From positions 1-23,509 of the forward strand of contig NWUY0304295104.1 of the NCBI GenBank assembly GCA_004151065.3: 23,509 nt of DNA. The letters run 5' to 3'. The notes under the pieces are model-generated. The model was given only the letters and a program-made list of their open reading frames with translations, did not search any database and had not been told where the DNA came from. The translations under genes were made by a program, and so were the position numbers. Within the stretch, counting starts at the first letter, position 1, and every line of letters starts with the position of its first letter. Below are positions 9,275-19,379 of this stretch, in pieces. This stretch comes from Larix sibirica. Lineage: Eukaryota; Streptophyta; Pinopsida; Pinales; Pinaceae.

Positions 9275-9440
9275 GAAAATTATGTAAGGAAAGGTAGCGT
9301 GGTCGCTGAAAGGTATCGGCCCAACTAAGTTGTAAATTCAGAAAGAAAAGGTGACATGTCTATCCGGATCACGAGCATGAGCCTAGTCTATTATATGGTC
9401 AATTCGGGAAGGAAAGGTTAGCTGCTTTCATTAGATCGAA
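9275..9440. repeat. Degenerate tandem repeat, about 60-bp period
   Basis: Three related stretches: 'gtaaggaaaggtagcgtgg' near 9290, 'aattcagaaagaaaaggtga' near 9337 and 'aattcgggaaggaaaggtta' near 9402. Spacing is about 50-65 bases; similarity is modest. Confidence 0.5.
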
Positions 9441-11000
9441 TCAATCGACGGAGGTAAAATGCCTCATCTAATTTATTGCATTTCGGGTTATTCCTTCCAA
9501 TAAGTAAGTAAAGGGTTCGCATAATAGTGCCTGCCCTGCCTTGTCTACCTAAAGAATTATATCAATTTTTATCTTATTGAAGCCCAGGCTCTTTATCTGA
9601 TTGACCATCATCCAGCCAGTCGTGCCATACAGAGAAATAAATCACATGGGGAGCAAGAAGGGGATAGCTACGAAAGTCCTAAGCAAATTGACCATGCAGC
9701 CAAAGCCTCCTTCTGCTTCCGCCTGCTTTTCAGGATGGAATCACCTTAAATGCATTAAATTAGAAACATTCTCTTTGAAATGTCCCATTAAAGAAGACCT
9801 ATCGAATCTACCTTTATACGCTACCTACCTTTACACTACACAATTTAAGTTACAATTGACTCTTAAAAAATGGCATTGAACACCTTTAACACTGCTAGGG
9901 TAGAGAAAGCTAGCATTGCTGCATTTGCTGCTTGCTGAGAGAATCCACCCGGCGGGATAGAAGATAGAATAAAAAACTGGCAGGCTTATTCCTTTTAAGC
10001 AAATATCACAAGGTTCCTGAGCTTGTTTTCGATATGATATTTACTTCCACTGTGAAGCCCTCTTTCTTCAAAAAATCTTATTTTTGTTATCTGGTGGGAA
10101 AGGCTTGCTTGACCAAAGGGAGGGCAAGGCTTATTTCCTGGCTTTTCTGACTTTGATGGCTGCTTTTTTTTCTTGTCCGGCTTATCCAGCTTATTCTTCG
10201 CTGGCTTGTTCGCGGGCTTGTATTATTTTCTACATTCTGGTTTTTTCTATTTTTGATTTGTCTTTTATCTCTTTTATTGATGCTTTCCAATTTGGATGAG
10301 GGGGTAGAGACGGTGCTCAGATGATTTCTCTTTTTCCTGAATTTCCAAATCTCCAGATGATTATGGTAATTGAATATTTTATTATTTCTATAGCTTGCTG
10401 CCCCCACAGCGGTCACCTCGTCAGCGTGGGACTATCTTTGAATAGGTTCCGGAAAGCGTAATGGAGGTTAAATGTTGCAATGTAAGGCGTATGAAGGGAT
10501 CGTGCTCTGTTCCTATACCAATGTGTCAAGATTACAATTATATATCCGGACTCATGCATCAAGTTACCGACGGATGTTCCACGGACCAAACTAGGAGCAT
10601 TATTCCTGGCCTGGTCTCGTTGAAGAATGTATAGAGTAAATAAAGCCGTGTAATCGTGGGCGGATCAAAAGCATTCTATTTTCCCGACGGCTTCAAGGTA
10701 TTTAGGGCTCCATCAGCTGACTGCTCTTGTGGGCTTATATCTACTTCCGGAAGTTGTTCGTGGGAGGCTTATCAAAACAAGATATTTTAATCCAATCTGG
10801 TTAAAGGGCCGGCTTCCAGTTAATTTATAGGGCTCAGCTGACGTATCTTTATTTCTGTAATGTGCGCTTAATTTGCTTCAGCCATTTCTTTTTTCGTGGG
10901 TCTTTGCACGGCTTGTTGTTTTCATGGACTCCTCAACTAGACGTGATTAAAATCAAATCCTCGGTTACTGGGCCAAGGGTTTTCGCTAACTGAAATCGTA
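9441..11000. other. Backbone DNA with low-complexity patch, no gene recognised
   Basis: Contains 'ttccttccaataag' at about 9492, which recurs at 19391 and belongs to the purine-rich repeat family. A T/C-rich patch at about 10087-10290 is built of words like 'ggcttgttcgctggctta'. It creates opposite-strand open frames (10084-10299 plus, 10087-10416 minus) that look like compositional artefacts. 'gggctc(cat)cagctgac' is duplicated near 10706 and 10831. The plus frame at 9601-9879 has no recognisable domain. Confidence 0.4.
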
Positions 11001-11030
11001 AGACAAAGATGTAAAAGATAAGGTTTTCAG

Positions 11031-11129
11031 AGTTCCAACAATACACAGTGCCTGCTCCAAACGGTGGTGCTGGTGATGAGGTGATAGATGTGGTGAAAGA
11101 TGATGAGAGGCTTCAGATTATGGTTCCAG
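11031..11129 (+). other. Exon-like segment of a nuclear-type gene, unidentified
   Basis: A 99-base stretch is open in one plus-strand frame. It is preceded by a pyrimidine-containing acceptor (GGTTTTCAG ending at 11030) and followed by a good donor (CCAG|GTATGG; GT at 11130-11131). It encodes 'FQQYTVPAPNGGAGDEV' followed by 'IDVVKDDERLQIMVP', whose composition is typical of a structured plant protein. Both flanking introns would be phase 1 if read this way, so the exon length (a multiple of three) is consistent. Upstream and downstream DNA looks non-coding. I do not recognise the protein. Interpretation: an internal exon of a nuclear gene carried here with intron flanks. The alternative is a chance open frame; the combination of both splice sites with sensible codon content argues against that but is not proof. 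Confidence 0.5.
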
Positions 11130-11368
11130 GTATGGATTATTTTCTCTTGGTGCTGTGCTACATAAGGGATCCTCTTTTAAGTCATTATTGCTAGCTGGAC
11201 TGACTGCTTCAATGACTTCAACAATTCGTTCATTTTATCAGGCTAGCATTCTAAATTATTAATGGCTCAATCAATGCATGATTGGTAAGAACATTAGCAA
11301 AGTTATGTGGTCACTTACTCCCCCTTAAGAATAGATTGCTCATTGGGATGTGTATGGAGCTTTTCTTT

Positions 11369-11650
11369 CTACAGACAAGGTATTGGTGGAATACTAGCAG
11401 CCATATCTTGTTTGGGTAAATTAGACATTCCAGGCATAGTTCCATTTTCAAAGCTATAGCCAGCAGCAGATGCAGAACAATAACCAGCACAAAAAGCAGC
11501 ATCATTACCAGGAGCACTAGTTGAACCAGCATTTGAATAAGCATAATCTGCGGTAGAGGGGGGGCCAAGCAGTAGCAGCATTCAAACTATAAGTCCTAGC
11601 ACCAGCATTACTATAAGCATTCCCAGCAGCAAGCAGCAGAAGACTCAAAG
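11369..11650 (-). pseudogene. Ala/Ser/Tyr/Asn-rich low-complexity coding remnant
   Basis: The minus strand reads 'LLLAAGNAYSNAGA' near 11640-11600, shifts frame near 11565, then reads 'DYAYSNAGSTSAPGNDAAF', 'CAGYCSASAAGYSFENGT' and 'LPKQDMAASIPPIP' before a stop. Note the repeated 'AYSNAG' block on both sides of the frameshift. The composition resembles the disordered Gly/Asn/Tyr-rich tails of plant hnRNP-type RNA-binding proteins, but no RNA-recognition motif is present, so that label is inference only. CpG is nearly absent (1 in 300 bases). It has the same strand, style and depletion as the longer segment at 22822-23508, and both could come from related nuclear genes. Confidence 0.45.
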
Positions 11651-11742
11651 CAAGAGAACTAGCGAGAGAATATCAATCATAAAGGAAATAATCCTATACT
11701 AAGTAAATTACCTGAACTAGAGTTTGGTACTTTCAAGTTAGT

Positions 11743-12420
11743 GGTTCCAGTCGATACGAAAAACGTTCCTAAATGGGGCGAGGTAAGGAGCCCACTCACT
11801 ATTCATATGGTTAGGCACTTTTTGAAAAATAAATAACCTAGTTTATAGGGGATCCAATAGGGAATTTTTCTCTCCATCTGGGTTTAGAACTAGAATTTGT
11901 AAGTAGGCAACTTGATTCATTCATGTATTTCACTTTGTTTCTTCCATCCATTGGGATTGGTCCGGTCAAGTAAAAAGCCTTGCCTATTTGAAAAAGGCGA
12001 ACTAAAATAAGAAGAAAGTAGTTTGGACAGTTTTGTTTAGGTATGATCCGTGTAGGTTCCCGAACTCTAATTTTGTGAGAACTTGCTCGATTCATTTTTC
12101 AGTGTCCTTCCAACTTGGGTTTGGGTGCCTTCATCCAGTGGTTGTTATATTAATAAGAATATAACATATATATAGCTAATAAAAAACAGCTAATAATTTT
12201 TTTTACAGATTCGTAGACATATTCTTTCTCTATATGGGTTCGATAACTCACATTTGTATCTAGTTTAATTGATTCCTTTAATTCCTTCGGCTTGAGCCTA
12301 GGCGCCTTTATCCTAAGTGTTTTAGGCAGCTCCTACAAAGTTTATCCGAGAGTAGCTACCTTATTTTCCTTATATTGGTGCAATATTAATAAAATAATCA
12401 GTTTTTTTTAAGGGCAGCTG
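11743..12420. repeat. Degenerate 'ggttccagt...aggggatc' repeat family, tandem copies
   Basis: The unit opens with GGTTCCAGTCGATACGAAAA, then AACCTAG...TAGGGGATC (about 11835-11853), then a 'ctctccatctgggtttagaac...ttgattcattc' stretch. The last stretch recurs about 360 bases on as 'ctctatatgggttcgataactc...ttgattccttt' (about 12226-12280). The same order of words is found at 19070-19210 in a shorter form and, weakly, at 20580-20690. The minus-strand open frame 11838-12095 falls inside the unit and is not called as a gene. Confidence 0.6.
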
Positions 12421-12770
12421 ACTTGACCAAATCCCATATTTATTGCAGGATTCTCTGGACCCTAAAACCACTCACCCATTTATATAGGATACTGAGTCTT
12501 CCATTGAAGGATCCAATTTACGGAGCAATTCTCTTCCTATTTTACTCCGAAGAATAAGTTTACGGAGAAGTTTCCCTTCCCTTACTACCTCAGGGAAGCG
12601 CTTAACACCCCTCCTAATTTGCTCCGGAAGTTTATGAAAGGGCTCGGATAATTGTAATTCCGTAGAAATATCCTAAGGTAGAAGAGTAAAGATTCAATAG
12701 TCTAGTGCAGACTCCCTATACGGAGCATTCCTGGCTTAAGCAGCAATGATTATTTGTTTAGCAGTAAGAG
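12421..12770. other. Backbone DNA with 'tccgaag/cggag' words, no gene
   Basis: Contains several related short words: 'acggagcaattctc' (12520), 'tccgaagaataag' (12545), 'acggagaagtttc' (12562), 'tccggaagtttatg' (12622) and 'acggagcattcc' (12720). This suggests a decayed short repeat with irregular spacing. Confidence 0.4.
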
Positions 12771-12779
12771 TAGAGTAAG

Positions 12780-13857
12780 GCAGTAAGTAAAGGGTTAATA
12801 AATGGCTTACCCTCATAATCTTTCGGGCTGAAGCACTAGGTTTAAGTAAGGTCGTAGGTGGGTAAGAAGGGTGGTAAGCAGGTCCTAAAAGTAAAGGCTC
12901 TGAGTGTTCTTACTAGGACTGCCTAGTATTGGTTTTAGAATTCCTAACCAGTCCTCCAGTGGGTACTTGCAAATTACTGAATCGTATTGGCTCCTAAGCA
13001 AGACCAATAGGTAATACGTGTTACTCATAAGTTCATAGTGTTAACCATAATATTATTGTGGTACCAAGACGAATTCCTAAGGTTTAGTAGGGTAAAGGGT
13101 GAATTAATAGGTTGTAAGGGCAGATAAATCCCTCCATATCCTAAGTCGGAAGTGTAAAGTCTGATAGGTGGGTGGATAGCATGCACGTAAGTAAAAGCAA
13201 GCAAGTAGGCTGAAGAGCTAGCGGTAAATAATAAAGTTTATAGTGTTGCGCGTGCTCCTAAACCTTTATTCTGAAGGTAAGTAATAAGGTGGCAGGTGGT
13301 TTAAAGGAGGTTACAATAAAGGTAAAGGGTACCCCAAAGAAGCATTCTTGAAGCAAGTGTTATTGAACGCTGGTGCAATGCTGTATGAAGCCCGCCCTTG
13401 ACCAATGCTTGCTCTATGTAAACTAAAATCCTCCAATGCTCTAAGTTTAAGTAATGGATCCATCCCACCTGTTCTCAATCCGCCGTCCCCAGGAGAGGAG
13501 ATTATTGTATGGGCCCACCAGTTGTAAATCCCCATGCCCAGTAATTCTACGTGACCAGTGAATGAGTCAGGTTAGTAAGGTTAGTGACGTTAGGGGCATT
13601 CCTGATAGCCCGTTACCAGGAGGGAGTTCTACGTGAACAGTTATCAATATACCATGCCCAGGAATGAGGTTGTGATTCTATGTGTTTTACCAGTTTGACG
13701 TGCAAACGAAGGAGGTTGTCAACTCGTTGAAGACTCACGATATGTAGAAGAACAAACAGTTTATTGCTTGCTTTATTATACTTTCCCCAGCAGTAGTAAG
13801 GAGCCAGCCAGGGTTGCACAATAGGATATGGCGTTGGCAAGGACAGATACACATTTA
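12780..13857. repeat. Duplicated backbone segment, copy 2
   Basis: Diverged partner of 3630-4510. It carries the hairpin element at 12978-13024 (stem TATTGG 12985-12990 / CCAATA 13004-13009), the AAGCAAGTGT...GAAGCCCG block at 13351-13394 and the GGAGCCAG...GGACAGATA block from 13800. The stretch between is rich in 'gtaagtaaagggttaataa' and 'ggtaagcaggtcc' words. Minus-strand open frames at 13311-13535 and 13613-13891 have no recognisable domain. Confidence 0.65.
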
Positions 13858-14496
13858 CACATTGCACTTTTTGTTCACCTGCCCAATCCACGTAATCCAG
13901 GATGGCACAGTACGCATAAGGTCTAATATGTGTTCAAGCTATTGGTACACAAAAAATGGAATGCTTATGGTATGCAAACCATTGTATCGTAATAAATAGG
14001 TCTAATATTAAATAAAGCTATCTCCGGGTTGAAAGTGTGAAGGCATCTCCCCAATAATCCTAGCAATTGGAGCAAGCTTCGTGGATAACTATTTGGAAAA
14101 AAAGTAAAATGTCCTTATTCATCGCTGTACCGTCACTTGTAGTCCTTATATGAGTAATACTCTCATCGTGTAACCTCAACGTGTATTCTCTGAGTACTTT
14201 CTATGTGTGGCTGAGTAGCCCCAGTAGCCTCCTGGATTCTTCCTCACCCTGTTAATTAGTACCCTGTCAATAGACATAAAAGTATAACTAACTGAGCCTT
14301 TCTAAAAGAAAACAAAGTAGCCATTATTACATACATAAATGATCGGATACTAGGTATGGAGATAATCAGGATCAAACACAACACCAAATAAAATATTACC
14401 AGTCGATCAAAAAACTAAAACCCGACCAAGCTCTGCTGCCTATTCATCCATTTTTAGAAACTCTTCCCGCCCCATCGAGCAAGACACAAAATAGAT
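13858..14496. other. Backbone DNA, no gene recognised
   Basis: No coding or RNA signal that I can support. Short open frames (for example 13814-13999) carry no motif. Confidence 0.4.
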
Positions 14497-14578
14497 TTAT
14501 TTAGTTCCCATATGCAAACAGATTATATATTGATTGAGTTATCCCTAGTTTCCACCAGACGCAAGAGATGATGTTACC
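14497..14578. repeat. 'accagacg' repeat family, copy 1
   Basis: TTATTTAGTTC (14497-14507), then 'atgcaaacaga', then TTCCACCAGACGCAAGAGAT (from 14550). The same order of words occurs at 16890-16945 (TTATTTAGTTC, 'tgtaaacaga', 'cccaacagacgagataaa'). The second half also occurs alone at 16514-16542 and 16839-16866. Confidence 0.6.
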
Positions 14579-14599
14579 AAATTTCCACCATCTATCTGT

Positions 14600-15160
14600 A
14601 CTTAATTTACCCGATTGAAACACGTGCGTGGTATCTAAACTGGCTTTGCTACTGATGTTACTTACTTTGATCCAGATACAACCCTCCTGTAGCCTATGCT
14701 TGCTTTACTGCTTCTCACAGCCCAGGATAGATGGTATATGTCCCTGCTGTATGGTCTGCTCTGAAACAAAATGACGAAATACGAGCCAATATGCAACCAT
14801 CGAGAAGGCTTTATGCAATTTGAAACCTGATGCGAGCCAATCGTCCATCTTCATCTACCAAGGGAGGAATCATGACATCGATCCTCTTTCTCTGGCAAGG
14901 AATTGAAAGTCACTGTTGGGAATTCAAGTCAAAATGGGCCCATCTTGAGCATTAAAGTCAGGACAGAAAGATACCTGCCTGCTAAGAACCCGTTAGATAA
15001 GGGAGTTTATGTGCCTATTTATTTCATGGAGAAGGAATAATAGTAATCCTTCAAGCTTATTCGCTGTAGCTCAGCACTGTATTTTCTATGCTTTGCCCTA
15101 ATTATTTTGTATTACTAAAATAATAAGGCCACCCATGTTATATAACCTCGACCCTCCACC
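14600..15160. other. Backbone DNA, no gene recognised
   Basis: Mixed composition without long open frames. No RNA gene, coding remnant or strong repeat was identified. Confidence 0.4.
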
Positions 15161-15168
15161 TCAACTCA

Positions 15169-15975
15169 CTTACGACGGAACACAAATGATGGCGTTTTTA
15201 CATTGAATGGATTGAAGGAATGAATGACGATGCATTACTTACGATGGCACCTGTTGAGGGGCAGATGCAAGAAATGATTATTATTTTGGGAAGGGCTTTT
15301 ATTGAGGCTTATGAGAGCAGGAAACATCAATTGGACTGACGGGTAGCGGGGGTGTGCGTGCATGGAGGACAGGTATTACGGGAGAGGCATTTATTGATTG
15401 ATCAATACTGAATACTTTTTAGAGAGGCGAACTTTATTCTAAAAAGGGTACACAAAAGAAATTATTCTGAGAGCGGCGTTACAACTGAGTCATATACCGG
15501 GAGAGCTAGTTCTAAATGAAAAGTATTCCGGGAGGGAGACGAGCTACGTAGAGTAACCAGCATCGAGTAGCCCCATTGAGTACCCTTGTAAGATTAGGCC
15601 CCTCCCATTGGATTAGAGCGGATTAGCTAAAGATAGCCGAGCATAGCCAATAGCCGAAGGTAGTCTCTTATAGCCAGTGGTCAACGAGAAGGTGGAGGTG
15701 CACTTCATCCAAGAGGCGATCCAAGTGGTTATGCCAATGCTTCGCTTTATTTCTATTTTCATTTATCTCACTCACTCCCAATCGAGGTAGGTCTAATCTA
15801 AAGCCCCCATGTGCTCTATCCTTGATTTTCCACATGTGGAACACAATGGCGTTCCTACATTTATAAATGGATTGAAGTAATGAATAATGAAGCGTTACAA
15901 AAATGAAATAACAATTTGAGGATCATATGCAACTCCATCTCACTTACGCATACGGAAAACAAAGGTCTCCTATGA
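15169..15975. repeat. 'tggattgaag...gaatgatgaagc' repeat family, copies 1 and 2
   Basis: Copy 1 (15169-15250): CACTTACGACGGAACACAAA, 'atggcgtttttacat', TGGATTGAAGGAATGAATGA. Copy 2 (15837-15932): 'ggaacacaatggcgttcctacat', TGGATTGAAGTAATGAATAA, 'gaagcgttac'. A partial third copy of the first part (CACTTACGCATACGGAAAAC) begins at 15940. A more distant copy (TGGATGGAATATATGATGAG) is at 17078-17137 and shares the trailing 'atttgagga(t/g)catat/g' with copy 2. Confidence 0.6.
15300..15820. other. Backbone DNA between repeat copies, no gene
   Basis: Holds 'ttccgggaggg' and 'taccgggagagc' words (about 15497, 15529) and, at 15630-15700, traces of the 'tagccaatagccg' repeat family. No coding signal. 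Confidence 0.4.
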
Positions 15976-16036
15976 TTATTGGATTGCAAAAAAGTATGCA
16001 TATCTACAATGCTTACTACTTTTGATGCACCCGTTT

Positions 16037-16096
16037 AGGATCATGCAACAGACAATACACATAGTGATAGTCTCCGCTAGTCCACCAGTATTGGAA
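16037..16096. repeat. Dispersed repeat paired with 22448-22503
   Basis: AGGATCATGCAACAGACAAT...'agtctccgctag'...'cagtattgga' here, against AGGATCATGCGACAGACGCA...'agtctccactag'...'cagtattgga' at 22448-22503. Order and spacing are kept, with scattered substitutions. Confidence 0.75.
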
Positions 16097-16306
16097 TGGG
16101 GGGTAGCCAATGCCAGTGGGTTATTTATCCGATTGCCCACATCTTCCGAGAGAGGTAGGTAGTATGAACAATATACTTATAATGGCACCTGTTTCGAGAT
16201 GTTGCCGAGACATTTTATTATAGATCTATAATACAAATTTTCAAACTGGCTCATCTTAACTTCCAACTATGTTCTCGTCCGGTGGACCGCCTTACTTCCA
16301 ACTACT

Positions 16307-17063
16307 ATGTATGCCTCCTCACATGTAGGCAGAGGCATTCATATTCAATTGGATTATCTAAACTCAGAAGTCTTCTGGGGAGGCGAGGCGAGGTGGAAGG
16401 CACCTGGAGTGATCCATCAACATAGCGAAAGTGAGTTTGGAAAGACCGGTGAACCCGTCATATCCAGCACCCATTGCATCCATGGTTACACCATAAATAT
16501 ATGTACCCCATCGTTCTCACCAGACGAGAGAGAGGATGTACCTTTCAATTCATAACCGAGAGAAGTTATTTCCCCCGTCGTTCCCCGATATAGTTTTGCC
16601 CCCCCCATACCTCGGGAGTAAACTATGTGTTGTGAACTTTGGATATGTGCGCGGTACCCTGGCTTTGTGCAGTGAACGAAGAAGTGCTACAAACGAATAT
16701 GTGCCTCGAATATTTGATGAAGATACCATTACACTTCACCCATCGATCAACGAACGATATTGATTTATTTGTTCCACCAGAAAAATTACAGCCGTGTTGT
16801 TTCTATACGAGCATATACCCAAACTCCATCATTCCAAGTTCCTACCGGACGATAGAGATATGTTTCAAGTTGCCACGATAATTATATATTTATTTAGTTC
16901 AAGTTGTAAACAGACAAGGTTAGCCAAGCTCCCAACAGACGAGATAAAAGTTGAAAGCCAGACGACGATAGAAGGACCTGTTCAATCATACCCGACCGTT
17001 AAACCCCCGATAGAGTCCATACCCCAACTTATCGCTACAGAACAATGGTTCTACCTAGAATAG
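16307..17063. other. CpG-rich repeat region with overlapping short open frames, no gene called
   Basis: Four short plus-strand open frames overlap in different frames (16307-16555, 16536-16763, 16639-16881, 16794-17063). They share the translated word 'PDE/PDD-R-(E)D' only because the underlying DNA repeat 'ccagacgagagag' recurs (16514-16542, 16839-16866, 16923-16945). CpG is high (21 in 16381-16800). Nothing indicates translation. Confidence 0.5.
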
Positions 17064-17334
17064 TTATACCTAGACTGTGGATGGAATATATGATGAGGCA
17101 TTATATATGATGATTTATCATTTGAGGAGCATAGTCCAATTTATGTTGAGGAGCTGGATGATTAATTAGTTTTACCCAAAGAGCCACGAACACACAGGGG
17201 CTACACGATACTTTCAACAGTCACTATAAGCCATGAGCCTTTCACCTTGAACGTTAAGCCAAGCATACCAAGTCCACCAAGTGTAGTACACCCAGTGAAA
17301 GTGAGTACACCAAGGGAGTCCACTCGCCTTTTTA

Positions 17335-17640
17335 GACTTGCAACCTCGGGAACAGGGCGGCCGGGCCGGGGGTGACAAAATGATTGATTGACCCAGGCAG
17401 GTTCGGCGCAGACACAAAACTTGCTTGGAACAGATCGCTGCGCCCCTTCTCATTCGACATTTTGATTAAAAAAAATTCACCTTTAGGGAGGGTCGAAAGA
17501 TCGAATTTTATTTTCTTATTTATGAAGATTGGCATTTCAAGATGTTTCCCTATAATAGGCAGGATCGCGTTGATTGCCTTTAGGTTCAGCGGGAACCCCG
17601 CTGTTTGCTATATTTATTACAGGCTTATATAAACTTTAAT
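17335..17640. other. Distinct GC-rich segment with open frames on both strands
   Basis: Starts with the most GC-rich run of the window (17355-17374, 'gggcggccgggccgggggtg') and ends in a strong hairpin. Open on the plus strand (17384-17632; no ATG at the start) and on the minus strand (17332-17535, 'KKIKFDLSTLPKGEFFLIK'). Neither frame matches a family I know. The segment lacks the repeat words of its neighbours, so it may be an insert or a fragment of an unrecognised organellar gene. Confidence 0.3.
17587..17603. promoter_or_regulatory. Perfect 7-bp stem, 3-base loop hairpin
   Basis: CAGCGGG pairs with CCCGCTG around the loop AAC, the strongest short hairpin I found. In plant mitochondria such stems can mark or protect RNA 3' ends, but no gene ends here and there is no T-run, so a role is unproven. 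Confidence 0.45.
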
Positions 17641-17819
17641 TTGCTAACACCTGCCTGCTGATCCTACTTGCTGCCTTGCCAATGTAGGTATCTTGCTTAC
17701 TTACGCTAGGGATTAACAACTCAAGTACACAATGTGCCATACTCACAGTCTTTGCTAGAACCTCTGCTCAATCTATAAGCTATAGTCATAGAATCACCTT
17801 CATATAACTCTAGTCTTTG
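17641..17819. other. Backbone DNA, no gene recognised
   Basis: No motif supported; leads into the 'gccaggagtc' repeat block. Confidence 0.4.
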
Positions 17820-18180
17820 CAGCTAGTCAGTGCCAGTTGTCATTGCCGATAGCTAGCAGTCATTGCCTCGATCCACAGCCAGGAGTAGCCTTAAGGGCAT
17901 AGCCAAGTAGGTCCTATTCAATGCTGCCAATCAGAGCCAGCAGTAAATCTTACTTGCTCATTGCTGATAGCCGCTAGTCTTAACCAGGAGTCATAGACGA
18001 TAGACAAGAGCTGGTTGCTTGTTGCTTTTTGCCGGTAGCAGATACTTTTGCCAGGAGTCTTCGCCGATCATAGACAGAAGGTCATTGGTCAGAGGGTCCG
18101 AGAGGAAAGCTTTGCTAGTCATTGCCAGGAGATTGCCAGAGTCAGCATTGCCGATCATATCCACCAAGTACAGATGCCAT
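17820..18180. repeat. Degenerate repeat array, 'gccaggagtc' family (block 2)
   Basis: Dense in variants of 'gtcattgccgatagc', 'ccaggagtcatag' and 'tgccgatcata', at irregular spacing of about 20-50 bases. Examples begin near 17836, 17881, 17969, 18049, 18116 and 18145. A smaller outlier with 'tcattgccagaaggtcatt' lies at 18569. The plus-strand open frame at 18048-18362 starts inside it and is not called. Confidence 0.7.
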
Positions 18181-18880
18181 TAGACATAAACCAGTCAATA
18201 TCAAACGTGCTGCTTACGTACATTGATTCGCCATTCGAGGTGCGTCTCTCGACCGTTAGGGAGAGGAGCTTGAGGATTTGTTTATGCCCACCGGGAGTAT
18301 TCAACCGGGGTATAATGAGAAAGGAAAGGTGCAAGATAGCCAAACTGCCTGGATTTATTTGATCGATGCCCAGTATATATATACTTTCATCCCGTGTTTA
18401 AGGCGGACAGGGTTTACGGAATGATCTCCGGACAGCAAGCGGAGGGGAAAAAGATTGCTCCTATTGATCCACCGAATGAGTCATCCTACCAATATATAAA
18501 TATACTTAATTTGTTATTTCAAATTTGACATTATACACCATTCGAAGACAGACATTATTGCCTCAAGGCATCATTGCCAGAAGGTCATTCCCACCAGCTG
18601 GTCAGCCAATAGCCGTTATCCAGTCAGAGCCTATAAAATATATATATATATACCCATATAATAGAGAGGTCCTTATCACCATACAAGAAAGAGCTCATTA
18701 TCACTGGCCAATATATAAGGAGAGAGATGTCCCCTATCGTTCATAATACATAAGAGAGGATATGTACCCGCCATACAATAGAATGGCTAGACGTGTTGCT
18801 AAAGTAAGACATATAAGCTCGTGGGTGGGGCTTTAGGAGCATGCAGTTAATGGCTTATATGCGCGGGTTAATGGGGCTTC
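18181..18880. other. Backbone DNA, no gene recognised
   Basis: Includes a TA microsatellite and an 18525-18746 open frame without motif. 'ggtcagccaatagccg' at 18600 is nearly identical to 5977, marking another member of the 'gccaggagtc' family. Confidence 0.4.
18639..18652. repeat. (TA)7 microsatellite
   Basis: Fourteen bases of TA repeat. Confidence 0.9.
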
Positions 18881-18882
18881 AG

Positions 18883-18982
18883 TGAATGGTTGCAGTGAAC
18901 AGCTTCGTGCAGGCAGTATAATGGTTGGGTTATTTCTTTGAATGAGTTATACGTGCTATGAATGGCTTCTTTGAACAGCTTC
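18883..18982. repeat. 24-bp direct repeat pair
   Basis: TGAATGG...TGAACAGCTTC at 18883-18906 and 18959-18982, 20 of 24 positions identical, 76 bases apart. Looser relatives ('gttaatggcttata', 'gttaatggggcttc') lie just upstream. Confidence 0.75.
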
Positions 18983-19069
18983 TAGGTGAGTTCCCCAAGT
19001 TCTCAACAGACAAAATGCGGTTCAGCTTCTCACGAAGCATCCTCATCTGAAATAGGCACAAGGTGGGAT

Positions 19070-19330
19070 GGTTCCAGTTGATATAAAAAACGTCCTCAAA
19101 CACTCATTTTATAAAGACAAACCTAGTGTGTAGGGGATCGTAGGCATAATCTTCCACCGGGGTCTTTAACTCGCCTTTTTCTATATCTAAATAAATCAAT
19201 TAAAGCATTGAAGGTTATTCCTCCCATACATCTCGTCGATGTATCCCCTCGTCCGATCAAGCAATAGACCAGCCATACCGGTTGGGTCCGTTGTTTATTT
19301 CCAAAAACCTTGTAAGATTCCTCCACCAGA
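19070..19330. repeat. 'ggttccagt...aggggatc' repeat family, copy at 19 kb
   Basis: GGTTCCAGTTGATATAAAAA, then AAACCTAGTGTGTAGGGGAT, then 'ttccaccggggtctttaac' and 'aaatcaattaaagcatt'. This is the word order of 11743-11930, with about 30 bases missing before AACCTAG. The minus-strand open frame at 19123-19326 lies within it and is not supported as a gene. Confidence 0.65.
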
Positions 19331-19379
19331 GTGAAGTCACTTTTTTCATAGTAAAATCACTGATTCATTAAAGCATTTA

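Noticed and set aside
10084-10416. Overlapping open frames on both strands
   Set aside because: Compositional artefact of a T/C-rich, 'ggctt'-repeating patch; neither product has a motif.
16307-17063. A gene split over four overlapping plus-strand open frames
   Set aside because: The shared translated words follow an underlying DNA repeat, and no frame has a recognisable domain.
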